DNA of 64,000 bases from positions 1-64,000 of the forward strand of contig NZ_JADKRZ010000003.1 of the NCBI RefSeq assembly GCF_015350905.1. The letters run 5' to 3'. How positions within the stretch are numbered: the first letter of the stretch is position 1; the number at the start of each line of letters is the position of its first letter. Shown here piece by piece: positions 9,017-16,950 of this stretch. The position numbers and the translations under genes were made by a program. The notes beneath the pieces are model-generated. The model ran no database searches and was not told the origin of the DNA. It worked only from the letters and a program-made list of their open reading frames with translations. This stretch comes from Curtobacterium sp. VKM Ac-2865 (GTDB lineage: Bacteria; Actinomycetota; Actinomycetes; Actinomycetales; Microbacteriaceae).

Positions 9017-9060
9017 CGGACGGGAGGCTCGTGGCGGCGCCGCCACGAGCCTCCCGTCCG
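9017..9060. terminator. 44-nt perfect palindrome, bidirectional terminator (repeat family copy 1)
   Basis: 22-nt arms beginning CGGACGGGAGGCTCGTGG meet with no unpaired spacer around GGCGCC. It lies between convergent genes, 26 nt after the SPFH stop and 4 nt from the TetR stop. The same element recurs at 10587 and 39737, always just after stop codons, so it is best read as a genome-wide terminator repeat. Confidence 0.85.
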
Positions 9061-9064
9061 CCGC

Positions 9065-9646
9065 TCACCGGACGACGCGGTCGAAGACCCCGACGAGCTG
9101 GTCGGCGAGCGCGGTCGCGTCTGCCCCGCCACCGAGTGACTGCAGCGCGCCGTCGCGGACCAGGGCGACCAGCCCGTGCGCGAACGCCCAGCTGACGAGC
9201 GCCATGACGGGCGGTACGCCGTCGGGCTGCCCCTCGACGGCGATGGTGGTGGTCGCCGACGCGAGGACCCCGATGCTCTCGGCCTGCGCCGCCTGCAGGG
9301 CCGGGTCGTCGGGGTGGAGTTCGTCCGGTCGGAACATCAGCTCGAACAGCGCCGGGTGCTCGAGTCCGAAGTGCACGTAGGCGCGCCCGAGGTCACCGAG
9401 CCCGGGGCCGTCACCCGCGCCGACCGCCCGCAGTCGGTCGGTCAGCTCGGCGAACCCCGCGGTCGCGATCGCCGTCAGCAACCCCGCCCGGTCTCCGAAG
9501 AAGTACTTCGGCGCGGCATGGGAGACCTCCGCTCGCCGGGCGATGCCCCGCAGGCTGACGCCCGCCAGACCCCGCTCGGTGAGTTCTGCCCGTGCGGCGG
9601 CGACGAGCCGTTCGCGTGCGTCTCCTGGAGTGCTGTGGTCGGTCAT
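9065..9646 (-). CDS. TetR/AcrR family repressor, divergent from the Ser-X-X repeat gene
   Basis: A 193-residue regulator. The DNA-binding domain covers roughly residues 10-55 (LTERGLAGVSLRGIARRAEV then SHAAPKYFFGDRAGLL), and the C-terminal domain has the WHG-type pattern LEHPALFELMF and VSWAFAHGLVAL (TetR_C_33/WHG class). The ATG is at 9646. Two inverted repeats lie between it and the divergent gene at 9741, so it probably represses that gene and itself. Confidence 0.9.
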   Translation of the reverse strand: MTDHSTPGDARERLVAAARAELTERGLAGVSLRGIARRAEVSHAAPKYFFGDRAGLLTAIATAGFAELTDRLRAVGAGDGPGLGDLGRAYVHFGLEHPALFELMFRPDELHPDDPALQAAQAESIGVLASATTTIAVEGQPDGVPPVMALVSWAFAHGLVALVRDGALQSLGGGADATALADQLVGVFDRVVR

Positions 9647-9666
9647 GGAACGATCTTGGCGAACGG

Positions 9667-9720
9667 GGTTGACACTGTCAAGCGGAGGGTGCATGCTGAT
9701 GTCACTTGACAGCGTCAACC
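9667..9720. promoter_or_regulatory. Two TetR-type operators with embedded TTGACA boxes
   Basis: The first site, TTGACACTGTCAA (9669-9681), is a perfect 6-1-6 palindrome. The second, TTGACAGCGTCAA (9706-9718), is a 5-3-5 palindrome. The flanks are also mirrored (GG before the first, CC after the second). TTGACA is also a consensus -35. The second site ends 22 nt before the ATG at 9741, so a bound repressor would block transcription of the repeat protein. Confidence 0.8.
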
Positions 9721-9740
9721 ACAACCGGAGGAACCCGCCC

Positions 9741-10076
9741 ATGTCGAACACCGCCACCACCACCTCGATCGCCTCCATCGCCTCCATCGCCTCCCGCGGC
9801 AGCATCCGCTCGATCGCCTCGGCCGCGTCCCGTGAGTCGATCGCCTCGGCCGCCAGTGCCGGCTCCGCCGCCAGCGCCGCGTCGTTCGGGTCCGCGTTCA
9901 GCGCCGCGTCGTTCGCGTCGGCGTTCTCCTTCGGGTCGGCGTTCTCGTTCGGCTCGCTGTTCTCGATCGGCTCCGTCGGGTCCGTGCTCTCCATCGGCTC
10001 GGTCGGGCAGTTCGGTGCCGTGTTCGGCGTCCCGGTCCTGCCGACCCTGCTCCGCGCCGCCGGCCTGGGCGCCTGA
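9741..10076 (+). CDS. Small protein with 27 consecutive Ser-X-X triplets
   Basis: A 111-residue protein with no family I recognise. From residue 9 to about 89 serine occupies every third position without exception, 27 times. The two other positions change along the chain: Ile-Ala in the first units, Ala-Ala in the middle, then Phe/Gly, Leu/Phe and Val/Gly; the last 22 residues (QFGAVFGVPVLPTLLRAAG) are hydrophobic and break the Ser rule. Ser codons vary (TCG, TCC, AGC, AGT), so the period is kept at protein level rather than by DNA slippage. Start ATG 9741 has GGAGGA 8 nt upstream. The regular period suggests a solenoid, a polyproline-II-like or helical stack, or a membrane-active peptide; this is inference. 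It is under the divergent TetR and shares its transcript with the SnoaL-like gene. Confidence 0.85.
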   Translation: MSNTATTTSIASIASIASRGSIRSIASAASRESIASAASAGSAASAASFGSAFSAASFASAFSFGSAFSFGSLFSIGSVGSVLSIGSVGQFGAVFGVPVLPTLLRAAGLGA

Positions 10077-10125
10077 ACCCCGCCCACCAGCCACCCCACA
10101 CACGACCCCGACAGGACACGCCGCC

Positions 10126-10578
10126 ATGTACCACGCACTCGTGAAGCGCCTCGCCGCGAAGAACTTCGAGCTCATCAACACCAAGGGCCACGCCGAGCTC
10201 CTGGCGTCGTGCACCCCGGACATCAGTCACCGGTTCGGCGGCGACCACGCCCTCGGCGGCCAGCGCCACACCCGCGACGCCCTCGCGACGTGGCTCGACC
10301 GCCTCGGTCGACTCGTCCCCTCCCTGCGCCTGACCATCACCGACATGTGGGTCAAGGGATGGCCGTGGGACACCACCGTGATCATCCGCTGGACCGGCAC
10401 CGCGACCTTCCCCGACGGCTCCCCGTACCACCAGCACGGCGTCCACGTCGTGGCACTCCGCTGGGGCAAGGTGACGGCCATCGACGCCAACGAGGACTCC
10501 CAGGCCGTCACCGTCCTCATGGCGGCCGTCGCCGCCTCCGGGGTCGACGAGGCTGCCGCAGCCCCAGTGCTCAGCTGA
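10126..10578 (+). CDS. SnoaL-like/NTF2-fold protein
   Basis: A 150-residue single-domain protein with the NTF2-like cone pattern: N-terminal helices, then HTRDALATWLDRLGRL and strands around LRLTITDMWVKGWPWDTTVIIRW and YHQHGVHVVALRWGKV. Such folds act as small hydrolases, isomerases or binding modules. The start ATG has only a weak AGGA 10 nt upstream. It lies 49 nt after the Ser-X-X gene with no terminator between, so the two are probably one TetR-regulated unit. The reaction is unknown. Confidence 0.8.
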   Translation: MYHALVKRLAAKNFELINTKGHAELLASCTPDISHRFGGDHALGGQRHTRDALATWLDRLGRLVPSLRLTITDMWVKGWPWDTTVIIRWTGTATFPDGSPYHQHGVHVVALRWGKVTAIDANEDSQAVTVLMAAVAASGVDEAAAAPVLS

Positions 10579-10586
10579 GCCGATGG

Positions 10587-10630
10587 CGGACGGGAGGCTC
10601 GTGGCGGCGCCGCCACGAGCCTCCCGTCCG
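10587..10630. terminator. 44-nt perfect palindrome (repeat family copy 2)
   Basis: Identical to the element at 9017 and placed 8 nt after the SnoaL-like stop codon. It separates this unit from the DoxX-like gene downstream. Confidence 0.85.
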
Positions 10631-10670
10631 GCATCCGCCTGGCCGGGTGGCCGTGACGGACGCGTGTTAG

Positions 10671-10682
10671 GTTGTGCACAAC
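10671..10682. promoter_or_regulatory. 12-bp palindrome GTTGTGCACAAC near a candidate -10
   Basis: A perfect palindrome lies 37 nt before the ATG at 10720 and touches TAGGTT (10667-10672), a plausible -10 box. TTGT...ACAA palindromes are typical MarR-family operators, so an unlinked MarR regulator may control the DoxX-like gene. No such regulator is adjacent. Confidence 0.45.
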
Positions 10683-10719
10683 TTTGTTCCGGTCCCCGCC
10701 TGAAAGGCAGCTGCCCCTG

Positions 10720-11148
10720 ATGTCGTCCCGTCTCCGCCCCACCCGCTCGACGAAGCCCAGGACCGTGGTGCGCATCCTGCTGGGTGCGGCCATCACCTGG
10801 GCCGGGATCAGCCACCTCACCGTGGCCCGGCAGGAGTTCCGCGCACAGGTCCCCGAGTTCGTGCCGCTCGACCCCGACGTCACCGTCCTGGCGTCGGGCA
10901 TCGCGGAGATCTCCATCGGTGCCGCACTGGTGCTCCTGGTCCGCCGACAGGCGACCGTCGGCTGGGTCGCCGCCGTGTTCTTCGCCGCGGTGTTCCCGGG
11001 GAACATCGCGCAGTGGCTCCACCACCGGGACGGCTTCGGCCTGGACACCGACACCAAGCGGTTCGTCCGGCTGCTGTTCCAGCCCGTCCTCATCGCGGTC
11101 GCGCTCTGGGCGACCAACGCCCTGCGGACCGGTCGCCGGGGGCGCTGA
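10720..11148 (+). CDS. DoxX-like small membrane protein
   Basis: A 142-residue protein with about four membrane segments (roughly 16-34, 60-80, 85-105, 122-140). The pattern GAAITWAGISHLT, an intervening VPEFVP, and FPGNIAQWLHHRDGFG resembles DoxX-like proteins of the DoxX/MauE superfamily. The ATG at 10720 is preferred; a GTG 48 nt earlier lies inside the palindrome. The role of this family is poorly defined and often linked to redox or thiol stress. It stands alone between two terminator-like regions. Confidence 0.75.
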   Translation: MSSRLRPTRSTKPRTVVRILLGAAITWAGISHLTVARQEFRAQVPEFVPLDPDVTVLASGIAEISIGAALVLLVRRQATVGWVAAVFFAAVFPGNIAQWLHHRDGFGLDTDTKRFVRLLFQPVLIAVALWATNALRTGRRGR

Positions 11149-11160
11149 CCATCCGGGGGA

Positions 11161-11182
11161 GTTGTCTGGATTTCTGGACTGG
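11161..11182. promoter_or_regulatory. Predicted PhnF operator 1, upstream of phnD
   Basis: Reading the minus strand, this site contains TCCAGAAATCCAGACAAC. The site before phnG has TCCAGAAACACAGACAAC, so 16 of 18 positions match. The only regulator in the locus is the GntR/HutC protein at 15523-16314, which is the obvious candidate to bind both. The rest of the gap to 11296 holds the phnD promoter but no gene. Confidence 0.75.
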
Positions 11183-11295
11183 TTCACGGATTCGTCACTG
11201 AGGCAGGGGCTCCGCTCCACCTGACGTCCTTACCGTCACCGTGACACGCATGCGGAACCCACCGCGGCGCGTGCACGACCGGAAGGCCCTCCCCC

Positions 11296-12273
11296 ATGCA
11301 TCTGTCCCGAAGCACGCGCATCGGCGTCGTCGGCTCCGTCCTGGCCCTCGCCGTCGTCGCCCTCACCGGCTGCTCGGCAAGCAGCAACGCCGCCACCAGT
11401 GACTCCTCCGCCGGGTCCTCGACCGGCACCTGGGCCAAGTCGAAGGGCACGCTCGTGTTCGGCGCCGTCCCCGACCAGGCCGGCTCGGACGCCAACAACA
11501 AGCCGCTCGAGGAGTACATCGCCAAGAAGACCGGCTACGAGGTCGAGTACTACCCGACCGCCGACTACACGGCGCTCATCGCCGCGGCCGTCGCCGGCAA
11601 GGTCGACGTGATGTCCTCCGGCGGGCTGCAGTACGTGCAGGCCACCAACAAGGGCGCCGCCCTCGAGCCGGTCGCCGCGACGCTCAGCTCCCCCGACGTG
11701 AAGGACCCCGGGTACTACTCCGAGGCCATCACCAAGGCCGGCTCGTCGATCACCTCGCTGAAGCAGGCGAAGGGCAAGACGGTCTGCTTCGTCGACCCGA
11801 ACTCCACCTCGGGCTTCCTGTTCGGGCTGTACCAGCTGAACAAGGCCGGGGTCGACGTCTCGACCTCGGGCACGGACGCCAGCGGCAACCCGAAGTTCGA
11901 CGCGTTCACCGCGTACTTCGCCGGCGCCCACGACAAGTCCGAGCAGGCCGTGGCGTCAGGTCAGTGCGACGTCGGGTTCGCCGAGGACTCCATCGCGGAG
12001 CCCGCGGCGAAGAAGGGCGAGGTCGAGGTCCTCGGCAAGCAGTACGTGCCCGGCGGCCCGCTCTCGATCTCGACGAAGCTGCCGAAGGACGTGCAGACGA
12101 AGCTCGGCGACGTCCTGTCCGGTGCCTCGCCGGAGGCCATCAAGAAGGCCGGGATCACCCTGACCGACGGCTTCACCGAGGGCTACTTCGGGGTGCAGGC
12201 CGAGGACGCGTCGTACTACAAGTCGATCCGCGACCTGTGCTCCACCATCCCGAGCGCCGACTGCGCCAAGTGA
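11296..12273 (+). CDS. phnD: Phosphonate ABC transporter substrate-binding lipoprotein PhnD
   Basis: A 325-residue lipoprotein that binds phosphonates (and perhaps phosphite or phosphate esters) outside the membrane. The signal peptide ends in VALTGC with lipidated Cys26 and a Ser/Thr linker. The body has the PhnD pattern LVFGAVPDQAG, the YPTADYTALIAAAVAGKVDV region, and FVDPNSTSGFLF, whose Ser/Thr cluster contacts the phosphonate. It heads phnDCE; the predicted PhnF site lies 114 nt upstream. Confidence 0.93.
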   Translation: MHLSRSTRIGVVGSVLALAVVALTGCSASSNAATSDSSAGSSTGTWAKSKGTLVFGAVPDQAGSDANNKPLEEYIAKKTGYEVEYYPTADYTALIAAAVAGKVDVMSSGGLQYVQATNKGAALEPVAATLSSPDVKDPGYYSEAITKAGSSITSLKQAKGKTVCFVDPNSTSGFLFGLYQLNKAGVDVSTSGTDASGNPKFDAFTAYFAGAHDKSEQAVASGQCDVGFAEDSIAEPAAKKGEVEVLGKQYVPGGPLSISTKLPKDVQTKLGDVLSGASPEAIKKAGITLTDGFTEGYFGVQAEDASYYKSIRDLCSTIPSADCAK

Positions 12274-12303
12274 CGCGCAGGACCTGGACGAGGGACTGAC
12301 ACC

Positions 12304-13149
12304 ATGCAGCACACGACGACCTCCCCGGTGATCTCAGTGACCGGGGTCACCAAGGACTTCGGCACCACGAGGGCCCTCGACGACGTCGACCTGACCGTCG
12401 AGCAGGGGGAGGTCGTCGTGCTGCTCGGGCTGTCCGGCTCCGGCAAGTCGACGCTGCTGCGGCACGTCAACGGCCTCGAGTTCCCGACCTCCGGATCCGT
12501 CCGGGTGCTCGGCGAGGAACTCACCACGCTCCGTCCACGCGCCCTGCGGACGATGCGCGGCCGGGTCGCCATGGTCTTCCAGCAGTTCGAACTGGTGCCG
12601 GCGCTGACGGTGCTCGAGAACGTCCTGACCGGAGCGCTGTCCCGCCTGTCGGGTCCGCGGCTCGGCCTCTGGTCGTACCCGCGGGCCGTCCGGACCGCGG
12701 CGCTGACCCACCTGGACCGCGTCGGGCTGCTCGAGAAGGCCTACCAGCGCGCCGACGAGCTCTCCGGCGGACAGCAGCAGCGCGTCGCGATCGCCCGGGC
12801 ACTCATGCAGGACCCGGAGGTGCTGCTCGCCGACGAGCCCGTCGCGTCGCTCGACCCGGAGTCGAGCGCGCAGGTGATGCGACTCATCCGCGAGATCGCC
12901 GCCGACGACGGCCTGACCGTCGTCTGCAGCCTGCACCAGGTCGACATCGCGCTCGGCTGGGGTGACCGGATCGTCGGGCTCCGGCACGGCGAGGTCGTCC
13001 TGGACCTGCCGACGGCCGGGATCAGCAAGGCCCAGGTCATGGAGATCTACGGCCGCGTGAGCACGTCCTCCGCCGAGATGCGGGTCATCGAGACGGAGCT
13101 CGCCGACGTCGGCCTGCTCGACCCGGCGCGCGCCGCCGGCGACCGATGA
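12304..13149 (+). CDS. phnC: Phosphonate ABC transporter ATP-binding protein PhnC
   Basis: A 281-residue ATPase for phosphonate import. Walker A GLSGSGKST is near residue 43, the Q-loop is VFQQFELVPALTVLENVLTG, the signature LSGGQQQRVAIARALMQDP and Walker B LLADEPVASLDP. The insertion around LSRLSGPRLGLWSYP is characteristic of PhnC. It lies 30 nt after phnD and its stop overlaps phnE by 4 nt. Confidence 0.95.
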   Translation: MQHTTTSPVISVTGVTKDFGTTRALDDVDLTVEQGEVVVLLGLSGSGKSTLLRHVNGLEFPTSGSVRVLGEELTTLRPRALRTMRGRVAMVFQQFELVPALTVLENVLTGALSRLSGPRLGLWSYPRAVRTAALTHLDRVGLLEKAYQRADELSGGQQQRVAIARALMQDPEVLLADEPVASLDPESSAQVMRLIREIAADDGLTVVCSLHQVDIALGWGDRIVGLRHGEVVLDLPTAGISKAQVMEIYGRVSTSSAEMRVIETELADVGLLDPARAAGDR

Positions 13150-14870
13150 CGGTCCTCGAGGCACCGCGCGTCACCGGCGCCGGTGACGTCGACGCCCGCG
13201 CGCCGCGCCGACCGGTCGCGGTCCAGCGGATCGTCGCGGGGGTCGTGGTGCTGGCCATGGTCGCCTTCGGCGCGTGGTCGCTGTCCGAGCTCGACTTCGG
13301 CTGGAGCGCCGTGCCGACGAGCATCGCGAACGCCGCGCGGGTGTTCGAGCAGATGGACCCGATCAGCTTCCCGGCACCCGGCGACCTGGTCTACCTCATC
13401 GGACTGACGATCGGCATCGTCATCCTCGGCACCGTCATCGCCGCGGCCGTCTCGGTGCCGGTCGCCTGGATCGCCGCAGCGAACACGACACCCGTCGGCT
13501 GGTCGCGCTGGGTCGGACGGGCCATCGGCGCGCTGACCCGCGCGGTGCCGGACGTCGTGATCGCGCTGGCGTTCTCCCTGACGTTCGCGCTGGGCAGTCC
13601 GCTGCCGGGCATCCTGGCGCTCGGCATCCACTCGATCGGGATGATCTCGAAGCTGTTCGCCGACGCCGTCGAACAGATCGACGACGGGCCCCGGCTCGCG
13701 ATCCGTGCCGCCGGTGGCTCCCGCGCGCAGGAGTTCTGGTCCGGCGTCGTCCCGCAGGTGCTCCCCGCCTGGATCGCGATCACCCTGCACCGGTTCGACA
13801 TCAACCTGCGCGGCTCCGCGATCCTCGGGTACGCCGGGGTCGGCGGACTCGGGTACGCGATGAAGATCGCGTTCGGGCAGTTCCCGACCGGCTACGGGCG
13901 GGGTCTCGGCATAGCGATCGTCATCTTCGCGCTCTGCGTCGTGCTCGAGGTCGTCTCGTCGACGATCCGGCGCAACCTGCTCGGCGTGGAGCCGTCCGGC
14001 CGCGGCCTCGGCGACCGGATCGTCCGTCGTGCGACGCGGAACCGTCCCGCTCCGGTCCGACGCGACGACCGGGGCGTCACCGTCGCGTCGATGTCCCGCC
14101 GACCCTGGACGCCGCGTCGGGTGCGCAACACCGCGTGGTCGCTCGCAGCCGTCGTGCTCGTGGTCTCGAGCTGGTGGATGGCCGGCGTCGACTTCGACGA
14201 CATCGCGTGGAACCAGGTCGTGCCCACGCTGCAGAGCTTCTGGCCGCCGAACCTCGGCAGCCACACGTTCGGCGAGTTCGCGCAGGCGCTGCTCGTGACC
14301 GTGCAGGTGGCCTTCGCCGCCGCGCTCCTGTCGCTCGTCCTGTCGCTCGTGGTCGGGTCCCTCGCGGCGCGTAACGTCGCACCGAACGGAGCCGTCCGGG
14401 GCGTGTTCCGGGTCGTGCTCGTCGTGTTCCGCGGCGTACCCGAGCTCGTGCTCGCGATCTTCCTGATCATGGTGACCGGGCTCGGGAACCAGGCCGGCGT
14501 CGTCGCACTCGCCTTCGGTGGCATCGGGCTGCTCGGCAAGCTCGTCGCCGACTCCTTCGAGGAGGTGCCGTCAGGACCGGAGCAGGCCCTCACGGCGGCG
14601 GGGGCCACCCGGGGGCAGCGCTACCTGGCCGCAACGCTCCCCCAGGGTCTGCCGTCACTGGTGGGCAACTCGCTGTACCTCGTCGACACGAACATCCGCG
14701 CGGCGACGCTGCTCGGGATCGTCGGCGGCGGCGGGGTCGGCTTCTACCTGACGAACGCGTCCACGGTCCTCACCCTGCACGGCCAGGTGACGACGCTCGT
14801 GGCCATGGTGCTCGTCGCCGTGCTCGCGGTCGAGGGACTCGCGGCGTGGATGCGTCGGGTGTACCGGTGA
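13146..14870 (+). CDS. phnE: Phosphonate ABC transporter permease, PhnE1-PhnE2 fusion
   Basis: A 574-residue protein with two PhnE-like permease halves in one chain (about 25-280 and 325-574), joined by an Arg-rich linker. Each half carries its own PhnE coupling motif: [20 protein letters not shown] in the first and [20 protein letters not shown] in the second. The family normally works as a homo- or heterodimer, so the fusion supplies the whole channel. It follows PhnC by a 4-nt overlap. Confidence 0.92.
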   Translation: MTVLEAPRVTGAGDVDARAPRRPVAVQRIVAGVVVLAMVAFGAWSLSELDFGWSAVPTSIANAARVFEQMDPISFPAPGDLVYLIGLTIGIVILGTVIAAAVSVPVAWIAAANTTPVGWSRWVGRAIGALTRAVPDVVIALAFSLTFALGSPLPGILALGIHSIGMISKLFADAVEQIDDGPRLAIRAAGGSRAQEFWSGVVPQVLPAWIAITLHRFDINLRGSAILGYAGVGGLGYAMKIAFGQFPTGYGRGLGIAIVIFALCVVLEVVSSTIRRNLLGVEPSGRGLGDRIVRRATRNRPAPVRRDDRGVTVASMSRRPWTPRRVRNTAWSLAAVVLVVSSWWMAGVDFDDIAWNQVVPTLQSFWPPNLGSHTFGEFAQALLVTVQVAFAAALLSLVLSLVVGSLAARNVAPNGAVRGVFRVVLVVFRGVPELVLAIFLIMVTGLGNQAGVVALAFGGIGLLGKLVADSFEEVPSGPEQALTAAGATRGQRYLAATLPQGLPSLVGNSLYLVDTNIRAATLLGIVGGGGVGFYLTNASTVLTLHGQVTTLVAMVLVAVLAVEGLAAWMRRVYR

Positions 14871-15511
14871 GCGGCGACGGCCTGCCGGTGCCCGGACCGA
14901 ACCGGCTCACCGAGGAACCGACCGTCGGGCCGGGCACCGTCATGACCGGCAGCACGCTCGGACGCTGGGTCGAGATCGGCGACGACTGCCGGCTCCTCGA
15001 CAGCGCGATGGGCGACTACAGCTACTGCGACCGGCTGTGCGACATCGCCAACACCACCGTCGGCCGGTTCGCGAACATCGCGAGCGCCGTGCGGATCGGC
15101 GCGACCGACCACCCGCTCGACCGGGCGACCCTGCACCACTTCATGTACCGCAGCAGCCGCTACTGGGACGACGAGCAGGACGACGCCGCGTGGTTCGCCC
15201 AGCGTCGTGCACGTCGGACACACATCGGTCACGACACGTGGATCGGCCACGGCGCCCAGGTCAAGCCCGAGGTGACCGTGGGCGACGGCGCCGTGGTGGC
15301 GTCCGGCGCGGTCGTCACCAAGGACGTGCCCGCGTACGCCGTCGTCGCCGGGGTGCCGGCGCGGGTGATCCGACTCCGACAGCCCCCGGAGACCGCCGAG
15401 CGGCTGCAGCGGCTGGCCTGGTGGGACTGGGACCACGACACGCTGAAGGCGCGGCTGCCGGACTTCCGCACGCTGCCGGTCGAGGAGTTCCTCAGCCGGT
15501 ACGGCGCGTAG
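14867..15511 (+). CDS. Phosphonate-operon hexapeptide-repeat transferase (TIGR03308 type)
   Basis: A 214-residue left-handed beta-helix acyltransferase of the kind found in C-P lyase operons. It has hexapeptide-type turns ([20 protein letters not shown]), the family core [31 protein letters not shown] with a conserved [13 protein letters not shown], and [20 protein letters not shown] with the catalytic-type His. Acetylation of aminoalkylphosphonates before cleavage is a plausible role but is inferred. GTG at 14867 overlaps the phnE stop (GTGA); an ATG 21 nt earlier is possible. Confidence 0.85.
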   Translation: MSGDGLPVPGPNRLTEEPTVGPGTVMTGSTLGRWVEIGDDCRLLDSAMGDYSYCDRLCDIANTTVGRFANIASAVRIGATDHPLDRATLHHFMYRSSRYWDDEQDDAAWFAQRRARRTHIGHDTWIGHGAQVKPEVTVGDGAVVASGAVVTKDVPAYAVVAGVPARVIRLRQPPETAERLQRLAWWDWDHDTLKARLPDFRTLPVEEFLSRYGA

Positions 15512-15522
15512 GCCGCGGGACG

Positions 15523-16314
15523 CTACGGCGTGCCGACTCCCGCGTCGGGGTGTCCGACGCCGAGCACCCCGGCGCCCGCGTCGGGGTGTTCGACGTCGAG
15601 CTCGACCCGGTCCGCCCGGAAGCGGGTGATGCCGGCCTGCAGCGGCGTGCCGTCGGGCAGCGCGTCGAGGGCGTGGACGACCAGCACGACCGTCCCCATC
15701 GGCAGCGCCATGTCCGACGACTCGGCGCCGCTGGCGATGCGCGCCCCGACCGTCGTGTGCGCACGGAGGTAGTCCTCGATGCCCACGGCACGCAGGGCGG
15801 AGGTCATCGACCCGGTGCGGGCGAAGTGCTCGTCGATCCCGGCCACGCGCTCGGCGTCGAACCAGTGCGTGCCGCGGGAGATCGTGACGCCGTCGACGGA
15901 CCGAGCCGACTCCATCAGCAGCGCGGGACGCCCCTCGAGCCGGAGCTGCTCGTCGACCTCGGACGGCGGCACCGGGACCGTCCGGGACTCCAGCAGCCGG
16001 CCGGACACGGCGGACCCGCGTCGGCCGAGGCTGTCGCTCAGGCGTGTCCGGAGGCCGATCCGGTGCACGATCACGGAGTGCTCGACGACGAACGTGCCGC
16101 TGCCGCGACGGGAGCGCACCAGGTCCTCGGACGCGAGCGCCGCCACCGCCTGCCGGACGGTGTTCCGGTGCACGCCGAAGCGTTCGGCGAGTGCGCCCTC
16201 GGTCGGCAGCTTGGCCGACGGCAGCAGCGAACCGTCGAAGATCTCGCGGCGGAGCTCGTCGGCGATGAGTCGCCAGGCCGAGTACCCGCTCGCCGATCGC
16301 CCCTGCACCGTCAT
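15523..16314 (-). CDS. phnF: GntR/HutC family regulator, PhnF
   Basis: A 263-residue regulator. The winged helix (about 10-80) has the GntR pattern LPTEGALAERFGVHRNTVRQ and the wing RRGSGTFV. The C-terminal UTRA ligand domain carries SRGTHWFDAERVAG, the PhnF-type pattern. The tail ends in two similar segments (VEHPDAGAG and VGHPDAGVG), mirrored by a DNA repeat at 15540-15600. It is convergent with the transferase gene (11-nt gap) and divergent from phnG; the two TCCAGAAA-nn-CAGACAAC sites are its likely targets. Confidence 0.9.
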   Translation of the reverse strand: MTVQGRSASGYSAWRLIADELRREIFDGSLLPSAKLPTEGALAERFGVHRNTVRQAVAALASEDLVRSRRGSGTFVVEHSVIVHRIGLRTRLSDSLGRRGSAVSGRLLESRTVPVPPSEVDEQLRLEGRPALLMESARSVDGVTISRGTHWFDAERVAGIDEHFARTGSMTSALRAVGIEDYLRAHTTVGARIASGAESSDMALPMGTVVLVVHALDALPDGTPLQAGITRFRADRVELDVEHPDAGAGVLGVGHPDAGVGTP

Positions 16315-16420
16315 GCGACCGCACTCTACCGTCGGCGGTGAACGGGCCAGTTCCCCGGATGTTCACCCGCTGTCGTGCTGCTCGTCGCCCCGTGCGGTCG
16401 TGCTGCTCGACCGACAGCGC

Positions 16421-16454
16421 TACGGTCAAGTTATCCAGAAACACAGACAACTTG
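16421..16454 (+). promoter_or_regulatory. phnG promoter (-10) and predicted PhnF operator 2
   Basis: TACGGT (16421-16426) is a candidate -10. Immediately downstream is an inverted repeat with perfect arms CAAGTT (16427-16432) and AACTTG (16449-16454), whose core shares 16 of 18 bases with the site before phnD. A protein bound here would cover the transcription start of phnGHIJKL. Confidence 0.78.
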
Positions 16455-16467
16455 ATCGGAGGACGCG

Positions 16468-16950
16468 ATGTCCACGAACTCAGCAGCACCGGCGGCCGTC
16501 GTCGAGCGGCAGCGGTGGATGCGCGCACTCGCGCTCGCACCGACCGCCGCCCTCGACGCCGCGTGGCGACGGCTCGAACCGAAGCCCGACGTGCAGGCGA
16601 TCCGCGGTCCGGAGACCGGACTCGTCATGGTCCGCGCCCGGGTCGACGCCGGCGGGGACCGCTTCAACATGGGCGAGGCGACGGTGAGCCGGGCGACGGT
16701 CCGGCTGCACGGCGCCCCGCTCGACGCCGACGTCGTCGGGACCTCGTACCTGCTCGGCACCGACCTCGAGCACGCACGGCTCGCCGCCGTCTTCGACGGG
16801 CTGCTCGCCGACGCCGGCCTGCGCGAGCGCCTGCTCGCCGAGGTGGTCGGTCCGCTCGAGGACGCCCAGGTCGAGCGCGACGAGGCCCGCCGGGTCGAGG
16901 CCCGCAGCACCCTGGTCGACTTCTTCACGATCTCGCGGGAGCACGCATGA
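16468..16950 (+). CDS. phnG: C-P lyase subunit PhnG
   Basis: A 160-residue subunit of the carbon-phosphorus lyase core complex (PhnGHIJ), which with PhnI helps form the ribose-triphosphate phosphonate intermediate. Family signs are ERQRWMRALALAP at the N-terminus and GEATVSRATVRL near the middle. GGAGGA precedes the ATG and the gene overlaps phnH by 4 nt. Length is close to that of other PhnG proteins. Confidence 0.95.
   Translation: MSTNSAAPAAVVERQRWMRALALAPTAALDAAWRRLEPKPDVQAIRGPETGLVMVRARVDAGGDRFNMGEATVSRATVRLHGAPLDADVVGTSYLLGTDLEHARLAAVFDGLLADAGLRERLLAEVVGPLEDAQVERDEARRVEARSTLVDFFTISREHA

Noticed and set aside
9741-10000. Ser-X-X region as a DNA microsatellite artefact
   Set aside because: Codons for Ser and for the variable positions change from unit to unit, so the DNA is not a simple tandem repeat.
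9706-10125. N-terminal extension of the SnoaL-like gene through the Ser-repeat gene
   Set aside because: This frame overlaps the Ser-repeat gene out of phase and is Pro/Arg-rich with no domain; the internal ATG at 10126 starts the conserved fold.
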